Shown in pieces: positions 43,599-54,274 of a DNA stretch of 61,285 nt. A program made the translations under genes and the position numbers. The DNA is from an uncultured Saprospiraceae bacterium (GTDB lineage: Bacteria; Bacteroidota; Bacteroidia; Chitinophagales; Saprospiraceae). The stretch spans positions 1 to 61,285 of the forward strand of contig CALJOK010000006.1 in NCBI GenBank assembly GCA_937981555.1, in the 5' to 3' direction. Below the pieces are notes generated by a model that was not told where the DNA came from, did not search any database, and saw only the letters and a program-made list of their open reading frames with translations. Position 1 is the first letter of the stretch. Every line of letters begins with the position of its first letter.

Positions 43599-46500
43599 TT
43601 ATCTTTCTAATACTAAGAATCCAGATGTTGGAGTAGTTCCATCTCCTAGGTCTATTACCCAGAAGTAAGTACCTGAAGGAAGATCTTCTCCTTTGTAAGT
43701 TCCTTGCCAATCATTTTGGTATTGAGCTTGTCGGAATACTTCATCTCCCCATTCATTGAAGATTGATACAACATTGTTAGGAAATTTATCTGTACTCAAA
43801 CATGGTACTATAAATTCATCATTGATACCATCGTTATTTGGAGAAAAGATTGTTGGTATTTCACAAGAAGCATCTCCTCCTACTGCCAAGGTTACGGTAG
43901 CTGTAGAACATTCATCTGGACAAATGTCGCTACAGATTTCATAAATAAATTCATCTGCTCCAACATAAACTAAATTAGATGTGTAAGAGAAAACTCCATT
44001 ATCTTCAGTAATTGTTCCATTCGTTGGATCTGTGTATGAAATTGTGTATCCGCCAATAATATTATCATTTGCCAATACTGCTAAATCAAGTGAGGTATTG
44101 TAGGAAATGTTGTAAGCATCATCGTTAGCGATAGGTGTTGGTTCATAGAAAACCGTTACATCATCCGAAGAGTACTCACCACAAATCGCATTACTTAATG
44201 TCCATGTAAACGTATTTGCACCTGGTTCTAAATCAGCTACAAAAGTGTTTGGTTGATTTGGCGAAATGATCGTTGCTCCACCTGCAGTTGTCCAAACTCC
44301 TGAAGAGCCAATTGGAGTAGAAGTTGCAGCTAAAGGAGTTTCTTCATTTCCACATAAGTCAATATCATTTCCTGCAAATGCATCAATTCCTACTGTAGTT
44401 TCATCTGTAATCACCACAATGTCAGAAGAGAAATCTCCACAACCTGCGTTACTTAATGTCCAAATAAATTGGTAATTATTTCCAGGCATCAATCCTGTAA
44501 TCTGAGTATTCGGATCAGTAGGATTCACAATCATGACTCCAAGCAAAGCTTGAGAAGAAGGTTGTGTCCAAGTTCCTGTGATACCACCTGTAACTGGAAC
44601 AGCATCAAGGTTTGTTTCAGTTGCATTACACAATTGAAAATCAACTCCTGCATCAGCTGTTGCAACTGCAACATCAACTGTTACGACTACTTCATCTGTT
44701 GTATAATTGACACATGCTCCATTAGAAAGTGTCCATGCAAATGTGTAAGATTGTCCAGAGATTAATCCTACAATCGAAGTAATTGATTGATTTGGATTTG
44801 CAATGACAACTGTTGATCCACTTGTCTGTGTCCATTGTCCTGTACCAACAGTTGGTGCTTGAGCATTTAAGACTACAGAGTTATTATCACAAACGAAAAT
44901 GTCATTTCCTGCAAAAGCTCCATTCGTAGGAATGTTATCAAAGTCTACTGATGTTGGAATGGAAGAAGATGATGGACATCCATTTACATTTGCCACAACA
45001 TAGAAATCATTTGCGCCAGTAGAATATGGAGTCAAATCAGAAACAGTCGTCGTCAATGAAGTTGTTGGTCCACCTACAATTGTATTAGTTGAAGCTTGGT
45101 ACCAAGTATAAGTTGCTCCTGGAATTGCAGAGGCACTTGTAACTGTAAGTTCTAAAGTTGCATTTGGATCATCTAAACAGATTGGTCCATTGTTGACAGC
45201 AAGTACTGATTCTGGTGCATCATTCACTTCCACTAAAATAGGTGCTGACGAAACCGATGGACATCCATTCACCACGATAGAAACAAAGTATGTTCCTTCA
45301 TCAGTTTGATCCGCTGGGAAAACTAATGGGTTCTGATTGGTAGAGTTAAAGTTATTAGGTCCAGTCCAGAAGTAAGATGCTCCTGGAACAAAATCAGTTG
45401 TTAATTGTAATGTCGTCCCTTCACATACTGGCCCGTTGTAACTGGCAACCGGTGCTGTTGGAATACTATTCACATTTACTGCAAACATTCCTGATACATC
45501 TGATGTACATCCATCAACGGTAACCATTACTGAGTAATTTCCACCATCATTAACTGTAACAGAATTAATTGTCAATGATGCAACTGTAGTTGTAACACTA
45601 GTTGTATTTGGAAGATTCCAAGTATAAGTAACACTAGCTCCAACATACGGATTATTTACTAGTTGTAATTGTAATAAATCACCTTCACAAAGTTGATTAT
45701 CTAATGATGTAATAATTGGAGTTGTTGGCAAATCATCTACACTTATCACATGCGTGTAAGGATTAGATTGACATCCACCAGCTCCATTTGTTACGATCAA
45801 TGTGTATGAACCATTATCAGTAGAACTTACATCTGGTAAAGTTGCATTCATTGATGTTGAGTAAAATCCGTTAGGACCAACCCATTCATAAAGGTAATTT
45901 GAACTTGCTGGTGTAATCGTTGGAGCTAAGATCATATCTTCATCTCCAGAGGCGCAATCAATTGGTGTATTTGTAATTTGGGTAATCACAGGACTTTCAC
46001 TTACATCCACACTTACGGCTCCAGAAGGATTAGTTGTACATGCATCCACATCGACAATTACATAGTAAGTATAAGTTCCAGCTGCTGGATTTGAAATCGA
46101 ATAATTTGGTACTTGAGTTGTTCCAACCAAAGTTCCAGTTGGAGAAACTCCTTCATACCAACTATAAGTTACAATTACTCCTGAGTAAGATTGAGTCTCA
46201 ATTACTATCTCATCTATTGTACAAATATCATTATCTGCAATAGTTGCAATTGGAGTATTTGGCGAAGAGTTAATTGTTAAAGTAACTGCTCCAGTCGCCT
46301 CACATCCACCTTGTCCAGTAATAGTAACTACATAAGTTCCAGAGTAGGTAGGATCTGCATTTGAAACAATTGGGTTTTCATCAAATGAAACAAACCCATT
46401 AGGTCCTGACCATTCGTAGCTATACATTCCCGTAGGTGCATTCGCAAATAAATTCAAATCAGTATTTCCACATAAACCAATAGAGAATGATGGGAAAAAT

Positions 46501-49500
46501 TCAATCGTCTGAACATTTACAGGAGCAACACAAGAAGAAGTATTTCCTGAATTATCTGTTACTTGTAATGTTACATTAACAGTACTTCCTACATTCGTAC
46601 AATCAAATGTATTTGGGAAAACCGTCATACTTGCGATACCACAATTATCAGAACTTCCGTTATCTATCTCCGATGGAACTAATGTATAGGCACCTCCATC
46701 AGGAGTTACATAAATTGTAGTTCCTTGGCAAACTGCTGAAGGAACAATATTGTCTTCAACCGTAATATCATAAGTACAAGTATTTACATTTCCATTAATA
46801 TCTTCAATCTGGTAAGTAACTGTTGTTACTCCAACATTTAAGTTATGAGTAACTGGCGCTAAAGGCACAGGGAAAATACTATTTCCAATCGTAGTCGCAC
46901 CTGTTGCAAAATAAGTTGGTGCTACCGAAGTATAATCTAACACGACAGTCATATTACTCGCTCCATCATTAGCTCCATTAGGTGTTCCTCCTGGAAGAAC
47001 AGTACACGCTGGACTAATTCCATCTCCTGTAATTCCTGGAGGAGGCGATCCAAATGTACTATTTGATACTGCATTAATATTAACTTGTCCATCTACGGCC
47101 CAAGCATTGAATATTCCAACTGGAACTGATATAGTAGTAATACTTACTGAAAGTGCTGGACAACCTGCTGAAGTTATATTTACATTTGCTTGCCCTGCTT
47201 GTGTTGTTCCAATCAAACTTCCATTTTCTCCATATATTTCAAAGTACTCATCAGCATCTTCTACATCTCCTTCAACTCTTACTGTAAATGTTACAAATCC
47301 ATTAACTGCATTTGCACCAGTTCCAAAAAAAGAAAATGATTTATCATCTGCTACATAATCCAAGTAATTTGGATTATATGAAAACGTCAATAATGATTGA
47401 TTAAAACTCTGAGGTTGAACTTGTGAAAACATATTTTGAAAACCGCAATTATCAAAAATATTTGTCGGTGGAACTAAATCTACTGAAGCTCCTACATTAC
47501 AGTCTGCATTTGCAGGAAGTGAAACTGTCAAATCTGATGGACAAGTCATCGTTGGTAATTCATTATCTTCTATCGTTACATTATAACTACATATAGATTC
47601 ATTACCTGCACAGTCTGTTGCATAATAAGTTACCAAAGTAGTTCCTACATCAAATGTATAAGGAACAATTGTTCCTGGAGAAACTTGAACTCTTGATCCA
47701 TTATCAATTCTGTATTCATAAGTTAATCCGTTCGGAGAAACTGACGTGTAATCTATATTTGCAACAGCTGTTGAATTTCCTCCTGTTGGAGGACCTTGTG
47801 GACAAATATCGTTGATCGCAAAAATTGGATTTACGGTAACATTTGGTACCAAAGTAATTGTTAAAAATCCATCTATCGAAGCCCATTCATTTAATTGACT
47901 CGCAGTAAGATTAACAATCGTCGTTGAATTTCCACATTGTGTTGCTGAATTATTTGTTTGTCCTAAGTTTGTTCCATCTTCCCCAAGTATATTAAAATAC
48001 TCTCCTACTTCTTCTCCGTCATACTCATTTAAATCGATCGTCAAAGCTATAGGTGCAGTACCCACCGCTGGATTGATAGGTAATGGTCCGATATCTAAAG
48101 TAATAGGATTCACAATCGTTTGATCATCACCTGGATTAGGCGAAACGAAAGGTTCCATAACCGTGACATTTACATTAGAAGTATTACTGGCACATTCGTC
48201 AGTAATCAATGGTGGATTTAAAGTGTAATTAAATCCACAAGTTCCAGCATCATTATCAAATGTAACATCTACAGGGCAATCAGTAAATACAGGAGGAGTA
48301 TTATCCGTCACCGTAAATGTTACTGTTTGATCTATTGCATTTCCACATTGATCAACTGCTACAAATGAAACATCATTTGTTCTATAAACCCCCATCGTTG
48401 GAGTTGGACAAGTAGCTGCATCTAAACCAAATGGAGCAGTTGTAAATGTTGCTTCGTTATTAATATCATAAGAACCTGGTTCTAAAGCATACCATGTGAT
48501 TGTTCCACAATTATCAGTTGCAGTTCCGCCGCCATAAGTTGCTAACCAGTTTGCATAAGCTGCATCCGATGACATATTATCAGTACACGCCATCGTCATA
48601 TTTTGAGGCGTATTTCCAAAAACAGGATCAGTTACATCTTGTACAAAAATAGTTTGTACATCAGAAAATGAATTTCCGCACGCATCAACTACTGTCCAAG
48701 TTCTTTCCAAAGTATAATTTTGAGGACATGAACCAAGAACTGTAATGTTGTCTATATAGGTTACTTCAGGATCATTATCGCATCCATCAGAAATATTAGT
48801 AGGTTCTCCTACAACCGCAAAATTAGTTACATTTTCACAATCAACTGTTAAGTTAACTGGTCGTGTCATTGTAGGATTATTATTATCCTCAACTGTAATT
48901 GTTTGAGTATGTACAGTTGTATTCCCACACATATCAATTGCAGTCCAGGTTCGTGTCAATGTATAATCATAGAAACTACACAAATCCGTATCGACCCCTT
49001 GAGTTGAAGTTTGCAAATAATCAAAAGAAGCTAATCCACAATTATCTGCTCCAACTATATCCGTTCCTGCAATTGGGGCAGAAGGAATAGCATTACATTC
49101 GACTGTAACATTAGTTGGTAAAGTACCTGTGATCGTTGGGTCAGTATTGTCTTGAACTGTAACAACTTGCTCATCTGAAGCCATGTTTCCACATGCATCT
49201 GTCGCAGTCCAAGTTATTGTAGTAACATATTCATTTACACATGTTCCTGGAACTGTATTAGAAGTGAAAGTAATGGTAGGATTCATATCACACATATCAG
49301 TTACAGTAGGCGTAGCTGAACCTGGAATAGGAACCATATCACACTCAACAGTTATATCTGCTGGTGCAGTTACCATAGGAGCAGTATTATCTTCAACTGT
49401 AATTACTCGAACACCTGTATCAGTATTTCCACAATCATCCGTCGCAGTCCAAGTTCGAGTTACTACATAAGTATTTGCACATGTCGTTACTGTGTCAGCA

Positions 49501-52500
49501 ACCAAAACAATGTCAACCGAAGCATCACAATTATCTGATGCAGTTAGCATGATTGGAGCAGGTGCCTGACAATCAACAGTTATATCTGTTGGAATAGCAG
49601 AAAGAATTGGATCAGTAGTATCCTGAATACTAAAATTAGAAGTAGTTGTAGATGTATTGTTACATTCATCGGTTACTCTAAACGTTACTGCAACTGACCA
49701 ATCACAATCATTGGCAGTTACTTGAGGATAGTTGCCATAATTTCCGAATGCAACTGTTCCAGTAACAGGTATTGCCTCAGTTGTTACAAAATCAAAATTC
49801 ACCCATGTTTCATTAGAACAATCATCATCTGCAATAGCACCTCCAAAATTATCTATCCACGCTTCTAATTTTGCTTGGTCATCTCCACCACCACACGCTT
49901 CCGTTATACTTGTAGATGTTGGAAAAATAGTTGGAGAAATATTATCTATGATTGTAAAATTAACGGTAAGTGATTGCATAAGACCACAATCATCAGTTAC
50001 TGTAAAAGTTACATTATAAACTCCTGTATTTGGACAACTTGGAGTAAAGCTATTTTCTACATAACTCCAATTTGTTGAAGTAGTTGAATTATCAATATTA
50101 GAACAAGCATCAGTAGCTATTCCACCTCCATGTGAATCTAACCATGCTGTATAATCAGTCATTACATTTCCTGAACATTGCACTTGTATACTTGAAGGAG
50201 GAGTTGTGAATATTGGATTTTGAGTATCAGATACACTTATTGTTGCCATTGTTGAGCTAGACAATCCACATTCATCTGTAGCTGTAAATGTTACATTTGC
50301 TGTACCTGCTCCTGGACAAACTGTTGAATATCCAGTATAATTATGTGACCATGTTACGGTTCCACATGCTTCCATTGCTATTGCATTCCCATTCGCAGCT
50401 AACCATGCATTAATATTTGAAACAGTATTAGCATCACATTCTATATTTAAAGGCTGAGCAGGTGTTGTAAAACTCGGCTCAGTATTATCTTCAATCGTTA
50501 CAGTAGCTGTTCTAGTTGATGTAAAACCACATGCATCAACAGCAGTAAATGTAACTGTTCCCGTTCCTGTATCTCCACAACCATCTGACAATCCAGCATA
50601 GTTATTTATAAAGTTAGTTACTGCTCCTCCACAATTATCGTTAGCTACTCCTCCATTTCCAACATTAGCTAACCAAGCTGCAATTTGTCCACCGGGATCA
50701 TTTGTTCCATCACACTCTACAATTAAATCCATCGGATTCACTATCCAGTTTGGCGGAGTTGTATCTTCTACAGTTAACGTAGCCGTTCGAGTTTCAGAAT
50801 TTCCACATCCATCATTAGCTGTAAACATTACGTTGACAGAACCTGATTCACCGCATCCATCTGAGATTCCTATATAATTGTGAGAGTAAGTTACTAACCC
50901 AGGGTTACAACCATCGGTAGCACTTCCATTTCCATTACTTCCTAACCAAGCTGCAATCTGTCCACTCGGATCAACTGTTCCATCACACTCTATAGTTAAA
51001 GGTGTAGGGTTAATTGTCCAAATTGGATTAGTGGAATCTTCTATTGTAAATGTTGCAGTAGTTGGAGTTGGATTCTCATTTCCACAAGCATCTCTAACAT
51101 AAAAATCTACTGTAACTGAACCTTCATTTCCACAAGTATTTGTAATAACAGGCATTACAGGATCAGTTCTCCACATTAGTGCGGTTCCACTACAAACATC
51201 ATTTCCAACAGCATTACCATTTGCAGATAACCAATTTGCCAAATCTGTCGCATTTCCCATACCATCACATTCTACTGTCATATTTTCAGCAAGAGCCGAA
51301 ATCGCTGGGCCTGCATTATCTATAATAGAAAAGTCTGCATCTGTAGTAGACATATTTCCACAATCATCCATGAATGTAAACTCTACAGTTATTGTTGCTA
51401 CTAAATTTGAAGCACATCCTGCTGATATTGCATTAGTTAATGCTACATACGGATCATCTGTTGTCGCATCAGAAGGAACTGCTACCGTTTTAATAATTAA
51501 ATTATCAGGTGAACAAGCATCCATAGAAACAGAATTTCCATCAGCAGCTAACCATGTTGTTAAATCTGCAACATTCCCCATTCCATCACAAGTTATTTGC
51601 ACATCTTGTGCTCCAGTTGTAATATTTGGAGGATTAGAATCTTGTACCGTAAAGTTAATTGTTACACTTGATGTGTTACATCCATCTGTCGCAGTATAAG
51701 TAACTGAAGCCGTTCCTGTTCCTGCACATAATCCATCAGTCAATCCAGTATAATTATTGCTCCAAACTATTGGACCACAATTATCCGATACGGTAAAATT
51801 ACTTTCATAATTCAATATTTGAGTTTCAGGATCAGAAGGTACACCTGTACATTGAATAGTAATATTAGTTGTTGCAGGAGGAGTAATAACTGGAGCAGCA
51901 TTATCTTCTACATTAATATTTTGAGTTACATTAAATTGTAATCCACAATCATCTTCCAATGTCCATGTTCTGGTAATTAATTGGGTAGTTGGACAAGTCT
52001 GTCCTCCAATTATATTTTCCAAACCATTATTCAAAATCATAACATTTGCTGGAAGCGTACAATCATCTGAAATATCGGCCACAGTCAAAGTTGGTGCAAC
52101 AGGAATCATATCACATGAAACAGTCACATCAGCAATGCTTGTCAAAAATCCAGCAGAAATCGTTGGCCCTCCATTTCCCATTACAGTAATACTCTGAATA
52201 GCGGTTGAAGTATTCCCTCCAACATCAGTTGCAGAAAATGTTCTTACCAGCGTTCCTCCTGTACAATAATCAATTGTTGAAGGAACATCTGTAACTGTTG
52301 TAGCAAATGTCCCATCACAATTATCAGTTGCATTTACAACTGGCTGAACTGGAACCGAACATGATACCGTAATATCAACTGGTACAGCAGCTGCATCAAT
52401 CAATGGAGCAGTATTATCTAAAAAATCTATATCAAATACTAATAGAGAGTCATTCCCTTGGTTATCTTGAGCCAAATAAGTAACGGCTACATTTGTACCA

Positions 52501-52769
52501 GGAGGAATCAAATCTCCTACGGAATAACCTCCGCTGATATTATCAATATCAAAGAAGGTAATGGCCTGTCCATTTCCAGGATGTGCTGCATTTACTGCCG
52601 CTTGTCCTGATGTCCAGGTTAGGATTGCTTCACAGGATCCATCAACATATATAGTATCAGGTACTGATTCGACAAAAATAAAATGCTGAGACCACCCGAC
52701 TTGGGCAAATAGCAACAAAGTAAAAAACGCTAAAAGCGTTCGTTTTAAAGTGAGTATTCTGTTCTCCAT
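43599..52769 (-). CDS. Giant T9SS type B adhesin with HYR, Ig and PKD-like repeats
   Basis: The 3056-residue protein starts with a signal peptide (LKRTLLAFFTLLLFAQVGWSQ). Residues ~25-2100 are HYR-like domains of about 75-90 residues (many with ECDG...AWLxxxGNGxATDxC, others with VTVECDMIPxPxxxTxxDxCDxNPxITFT). Two of these carry nested beta-sandwich domains. Residues ~2100-2600 are Ig-like domains, ~2606-2873 three PKD-like AGND...WTLSNGxC repeats, and ~2880-2966 a cadherin-like DDAYNISYNTSLDLAVLANDNI domain. The last ~85 residues (CEIPTIFSPNNDGINDEFIVPCL ... LPSGTYFWVIDLGDGT) are a CHU_C/type B sorting domain, directing export through type IX secretion and anchoring via PorP/SprF. Adhesion or gliding function is inferred from SprB-like loci. 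Confidence 0.93.
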   Translation of the reverse strand: MENRILTLKRTLLAFFTLLLFAQVGWSQHFIFVESVPDTIYVDGSCEAILTWTSGQAAVNAAHPGNGQAITFFDIDNISGGYSVGDLIPPGTNVAVTYLAQDNQGNDSLLVFDIDFLDNTAPLIDAAAVPVDITVSCSVPVQPVVNATDNCDGTFATTVTDVPSTIDYCTGGTLVRTFSATDVGGNTSTAIQSITVMGNGGPTISAGFLTSIADVTVSCDMIPVAPTLTVADISDDCTLPANVMILNNGLENIIGGQTCPTTQLITRTWTLEDDCGLQFNVTQNINVEDNAAPVITPPATTNITIQCTGVPSDPETQILNYESNFTVSDNCGPIVWSNNYTGLTDGLCAGTGTASVTYTATDGCNTSSVTINFTVQDSNPPNITTGAQDVQITCDGMGNVADLTTWLAADGNSVSMDACSPDNLIIKTVAVPSDATTDDPYVALTNAISAGCASNLVATITVEFTFMDDCGNMSTTDADFSIIDNAGPAISALAENMTVECDGMGNATDLANWLSANGNAVGNDVCSGTALMWRTDPVMPVITNTCGNEGSVTVDFYVRDACGNENPTPTTATFTIEDSTNPIWTINPTPLTIECDGTVDPSGQIAAWLGSNGNGSATDGCNPGLVTYSHNYIGISDGCGESGSVNVMFTANDGCGNSETRTATLTVEDTTPPNWIVNPMDLIVECDGTNDPGGQIAAWLANVGNGGVANDNCGGAVTNFINNYAGLSDGCGDTGTGTVTFTAVDACGFTSTRTATVTIEDNTEPSFTTPAQPLNIECDANTVSNINAWLAANGNAIAMEACGTVTWSHNYTGYSTVCPGAGTANVTFTATDECGLSSSTMATISVSDTQNPIFTTPPSSIQVQCSGNVMTDYTAWLDSHGGGIATDACSNIDNSTTSTNWSYVENSFTPSCPNTGVYNVTFTVTDDCGLMQSLTVNFTIIDNISPTIFPTSTSITEACGGGDDQAKLEAWIDNFGGAIADDDCSNETWVNFDFVTTEAIPVTGTVAFGNYGNYPQVTANDCDWSVAVTFRVTDECNNTSTTTSNFSIQDTTDPILSAIPTDITVDCQAPAPIMLTASDNCDASVDIVLVADTVTTCANTYVVTRTWTATDDCGNTDTGVRVITVEDNTAPMVTAPADITVECDMVPIPGSATPTVTDMCDMNPTITFTSNTVPGTCVNEYVTTITWTATDACGNMASDEQVVTVQDNTDPTITGTLPTNVTVECNAIPSAPIAGTDIVGADNCGLASFDYLQTSTQGVDTDLCSFYDYTLTRTWTAIDMCGNTTVHTQTITVEDNNNPTMTRPVNLTVDCENVTNFAVVGEPTNISDGCDNDPEVTYIDNITVLGSCPQNYTLERTWTVVDACGNSFSDVQTIFVQDVTDPVFGNTPQNMTMACTDNMSSDAAYANWLATYGGGTATDNCGTITWYALEPGSYDINNEATFTTAPFGLDAATCPTPTMGVYRTNDVSFVAVDQCGNAIDQTVTFTVTDNTPPVFTDCPVDVTFDNDAGTCGFNYTLNPPLITDECASNTSNVNVTVMEPFVSPNPGDDQTIVNPITLDIGPLPINPAVGTAPIALTIDLNEYDGEEVGEYFNILGEDGTNLGQTNNSATQCGNSTTIVNLTASQLNEWASIDGFLTITLVPNVTVNPIFAINDICPQGPPTGGNSTAVANIDYTSVSPNGLTYEYRIDNGSRVQVSPGTIVPYTFDVGTTLVTYYATDCAGNESICSYNVTIEDNELPTMTCPSDLTVSLPANADCNVGASVDLVPPTNIFDNCGFQNMFSQVQPQSFNQSLLTFSYNPNYLDYVADDKSFSFFGTGANAVNGFVTFTVRVEGDVEDADEYFEIYGENGSLIGTTQAGQANVNITSAGCPALSVSITTISVPVGIFNAWAVDGQVNINAVSNSTFGSPPPGITGDGISPACTVLPGGTPNGANDGASNMTVVLDYTSVAPTYFATGATTIGNSIFPVPLAPVTHNLNVGVTTVTYQIEDINGNVNTCTYDITVEDNIVPSAVCQGTTIYVTPDGGAYTLVPSEIDNGSSDNCGIASMTVFPNTFDCTNVGSTVNVTLQVTDNSGNTSSCVAPVNVQTIEFFPSFSIGLCGNTDLNLFANAPTGMYSYEWSGPNGFVSFDENPIVSNADPTYSGTYVVTITGQGGCEATGAVTLTINSSPNTPIATIADNDICTIDEIVIETQSYSGVIVTYSWYEGVSPTGTLVGTTQVPNYSISNPAAGTYTYYVIVDVDACTTNPSGAVSVDVSESPVITQITNTPIDCASGDEDMILAPTITPASSNYLYEWVGPNGFYSTSMNATLPDVSSTDNGSYTLIVTNGAGGCQSNPYTHVISVDDLPTTPIITSLDNQLCEGDLLQLQLVNNPYVGASVTYTWNLPNTTSVTTTVASLTINSVTVNDGGNYSVMVTVDGCTSDVSGMFAVNVNSIPTAPVASYNGPVCEGTTLQLTTDFVPGASYFWTGPNNFNSTNQNPLVFPADQTDEGTYFVSIVVNGCPSVSSAPILVEVNDAPESVLAVNNGPICLDDPNATLELTVTSASAIPGATYTWYQASTNTIVGGPTTSLTTTVSDLTPYSTGANDFYVVANVNGCPSSSSIPTSVDFDNIPTNGAFAGNDIFVCDNNSVVLNAQAPTVGTGQWTQTSGSTVVIANPNQSITSIVGLISGQSYTFAWTLSNGACVNYTTDEVVVTVDVAVATADAGVDFQLCNATETNLDAVPVTGGITGTWTQPSSQALLGVMIVNPTDPNTQITGLMPGNNYQFIWTLSNAGCGDFSSDIVVITDETTVGIDAFAGNDIDLCGNEETPLAATSTPIGSSGVWTTAGGATIISPNQPNTFVADLEPGANTFTWTLSNAICGEYSSDDVTVFYEPTPIANDDAYNISYNTSLDLAVLANDNIIGGYTISYTDPTNGTITEDNGVFSYTSNLVYVGADEFIYEICSDICPDECSTATVTLAVGGDASCEIPTIFSPNNDGINDEFIVPCLSTDKFPNNVVSIFNEWGDEVFRQAQYQNDWQGTYKGEDLPSGTYFWVIDLGDGTTPTSGFLVLER
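46900..47440 (-). other. Beta-sandwich domain nested in an HYR domain (copy 2)
   Basis: Within the giant adhesin the HYR domain is interrupted by about 150 residues containing GDVEDADEYFEIYGENGSLIGTT and ending VVLDYTSVAP; the HYR strand resumes as VTHNLNVGVTTVTYQIEDINGN. It is clearly related to the copy at 47750-48160. Confidence 0.6.
47750..48160 (-). other. Beta-sandwich domain nested in an HYR domain (copy 1)
   Basis: About 120 residues with LDIGPLPINPAVGTAPIAL, EVGEYFNILGEDGTNLGQT and a final NIDYTSVSPNG lie inside an HYR domain, which resumes as PYTFDVGTTLVTYYATDCAGN. The shared EYFxIxGExGxxxGxT and xDYTSV patterns link it to copy 2. Confidence 0.6.
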
Positions 52770-53446
52770 ATTTTAAACTTTATGAAAAAGATTTAGGATA
52801 AAATTAGTTATAAATGTTTTTGTTAAAATTTAATTTGACTAAATAAATGCCTAAACATCTACGTAGTAGTATATTCGAATAGAACCTTAAAACCTTCGTC
52901 TTAAAGCTCATGAATAGCGATTATTAATTTCGTGTGATAAAGTATAAGAACAGTATACCAGGGGAACCAGATAACCTCTTAAGATGTGATTTTAGAGGTC
53001 ATATTTTGAAGTCTGGAGGAAGAGTAATCTCAGTCATTTAACTGACTCAGCAAAACATTTAATTAAAAATATTTTGCAAAAAGTGTTTGTAAAAGTTTCT
53101 CTAATATTCGCCCAATTATATAGCTTTCGCTAAATTCTGGGGGAATTATTTAGAGCGGTAACTGGGAATTCTCAAGTTCCTGGGATTCATTAATATAATA
53201 AAAACGGATCACACAAAATACTTGATTTATTTTATCATTCTTGTAAAAGTTTCCAAAACAAGCATTTCTCGTGATCTTAAAACACCACAAATATATAAAA
53301 AAGTGACATAGTATTATTTTTTTATTGTCTACTTTCTTATTTTTTACTGCTTGGAGTTTGGTTATTAACATATAACAAAAAAAGTGCCTACATTTCAAAT
53401 GTAGACACTTTAACAAATATTATTATGTATTATTTGTTAAAATATT
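52770..53446. other. Intergenic region upstream of the giant adhesin
   Basis: No gene is convincing; an open frame at 53150-53416 overlaps a terminator and is very rich in Lys/Asn/Phe/Cys without any motif, so it is left out. A possible stem ACCTCT/AGAGGT lies near 52975-53001. A minus-strand -7-like box (TATATTTG, 53288-53295) without a -33 partner could give a leader of about 520 nt for the adhesin gene. A palindrome TTAACAAATA/TATTTGTTAA (53410-53419, 53431-53440) lies just after the small-protein gene. Confidence 0.45.
53376..53410 (-). terminator. Hairpin terminator of the gltX-RDD-small protein operon
   Basis: On the minus strand AAGTG-T-CTACATTT pairs with AAATGTAG-G-CACTT, with one mismatched pair, and is followed by a run of seven Ts. 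It lies about 40 bp after the stop of the 68-residue protein gene. Confidence 0.8.
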
Positions 53447-53653
53447 CTATTCTTCTTCCTGATTATCAGTATCTTCTAGAGGATTTTCCCGATCTACTAA
53501 CTTTTTGTCCTCCACATTTTCATCCAAAAATTCATTCAATTTATCCACTTTTACATTAGAGACTATTTCTCCAAACTCATTAATCTTTATGTCAAACCCT
53601 TTCAAATCATCATGAACTTCAGGTTTTCCTTTTTGTGGCTTTTTCTTAGGCAT
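53447..53653 (-). CDS. Small acidic conserved-type protein
   Basis: The 68-residue product has a basic start (MPKKKPQKGKP), a middle segment GFDIKINEFGEIVSNVKVDKLNEFLDENV and an acidic tail (ENPLEDTDNQEEE). I do not recognise a family. Protein-like codon use, a 55-bp distance to the RDD gene and a strong terminator just after it support it as a real gene, third in the operon with gltX and the RDD protein. The 'DIKINEFGEIVSNVKVDKLNEFLDENV' pattern is reminiscent of small proteins common in Bacteroidota of unknown role. Confidence 0.7.
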   Translation of the reverse strand: MPKKKPQKGKPEVHDDLKGFDIKINEFGEIVSNVKVDKLNEFLDENVEDKKLVDRENPLEDTDNQEEE

Positions 53654-53708
53654 AACTGTTTATTTATTTTTTAAGTTAAAAAAGAGAACTCAACATTTCG
53701 CACGTATC

Positions 53709-54254
53709 CTATTTATAAATACAATATGTTTTTGCAAGTTTATCATGTAAGGCCTGTTTCTCTTGATTGAAAAATACAAAAATTCCTGATAAAACGGCTA
53801 ACCATACGACCTTGTTACTTAAAGCATGCAAAGTTGATTCCTTCTCTTGAAGTAAAATTACATATTCCATAAATCCTTCTACCTCATCCAATCCTCCTAA
53901 ATTAGAAAATTCTACCAAAACCAATATTCTGATAATATCACTAATCAACCAAGGCAGATATCGTATTATCGATTGAGTGATAGATATTTTTCCTCCAGAC
54001 TCATTGATTACTTTTAAACCTAAAGCCATTTTTCCAAAAGTAGCTCCTTTTAGAAATTCTAGGAGTGGCTTATATGCTGCAATCAACAACCAAGCTAATA
54101 TCATAAATGGTAAACTCCTCAATTCTGCCAAGGCATATACGACCAATCCATAAAGTGGAAGCGTTGCCACAAAATCGATCAACAATGCGCCGAACCTTAT
54201 TCCAAAACCAGCATACCTAAAATTCGATTCACTTGCATGAATTTGATTTTCCAT
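53709..54254 (-). CDS. RDD-family membrane protein
   Basis: The 181-residue protein has the RDD pattern: FRYAGFGIRFGALLIDFVATLPLYGLVVYAL (about 12-42), then LLEFLKGATFGKMALGLKVINESGGKISITQSIIRYLPWLISD (about 65-110), and a late membrane segment (LSGIFVFFNQEKQALHDKLAKTYCIYK). The R and D of the name are present in the first helix (RFGALLID), and the GATFGKMALGLKV loop matches well. RDD proteins are integral membrane proteins, some linked to ion transport; the function here is unknown. It starts 20 bp after gltX. Confidence 0.88.
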   Translation of the reverse strand: MENQIHASESNFRYAGFGIRFGALLIDFVATLPLYGLVVYALAELRSLPFMILAWLLIAAYKPLLEFLKGATFGKMALGLKVINESGGKISITQSIIRYLPWLISDIIRILVLVEFSNLGGLDEVEGFMEYVILLQEKESTLHALSNKVVWLAVLSGIFVFFNQEKQALHDKLAKTYCIYK

Positions 54255-54274
54255 ATTTTATTTATTTTTCAAAA

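Noticed and set aside
53150-53416. 88-codon minus-strand frame
   Set aside because: It overlaps the terminator hairpin of the upstream operon, has a composition typical of AT-rich spacer and shows no motif.
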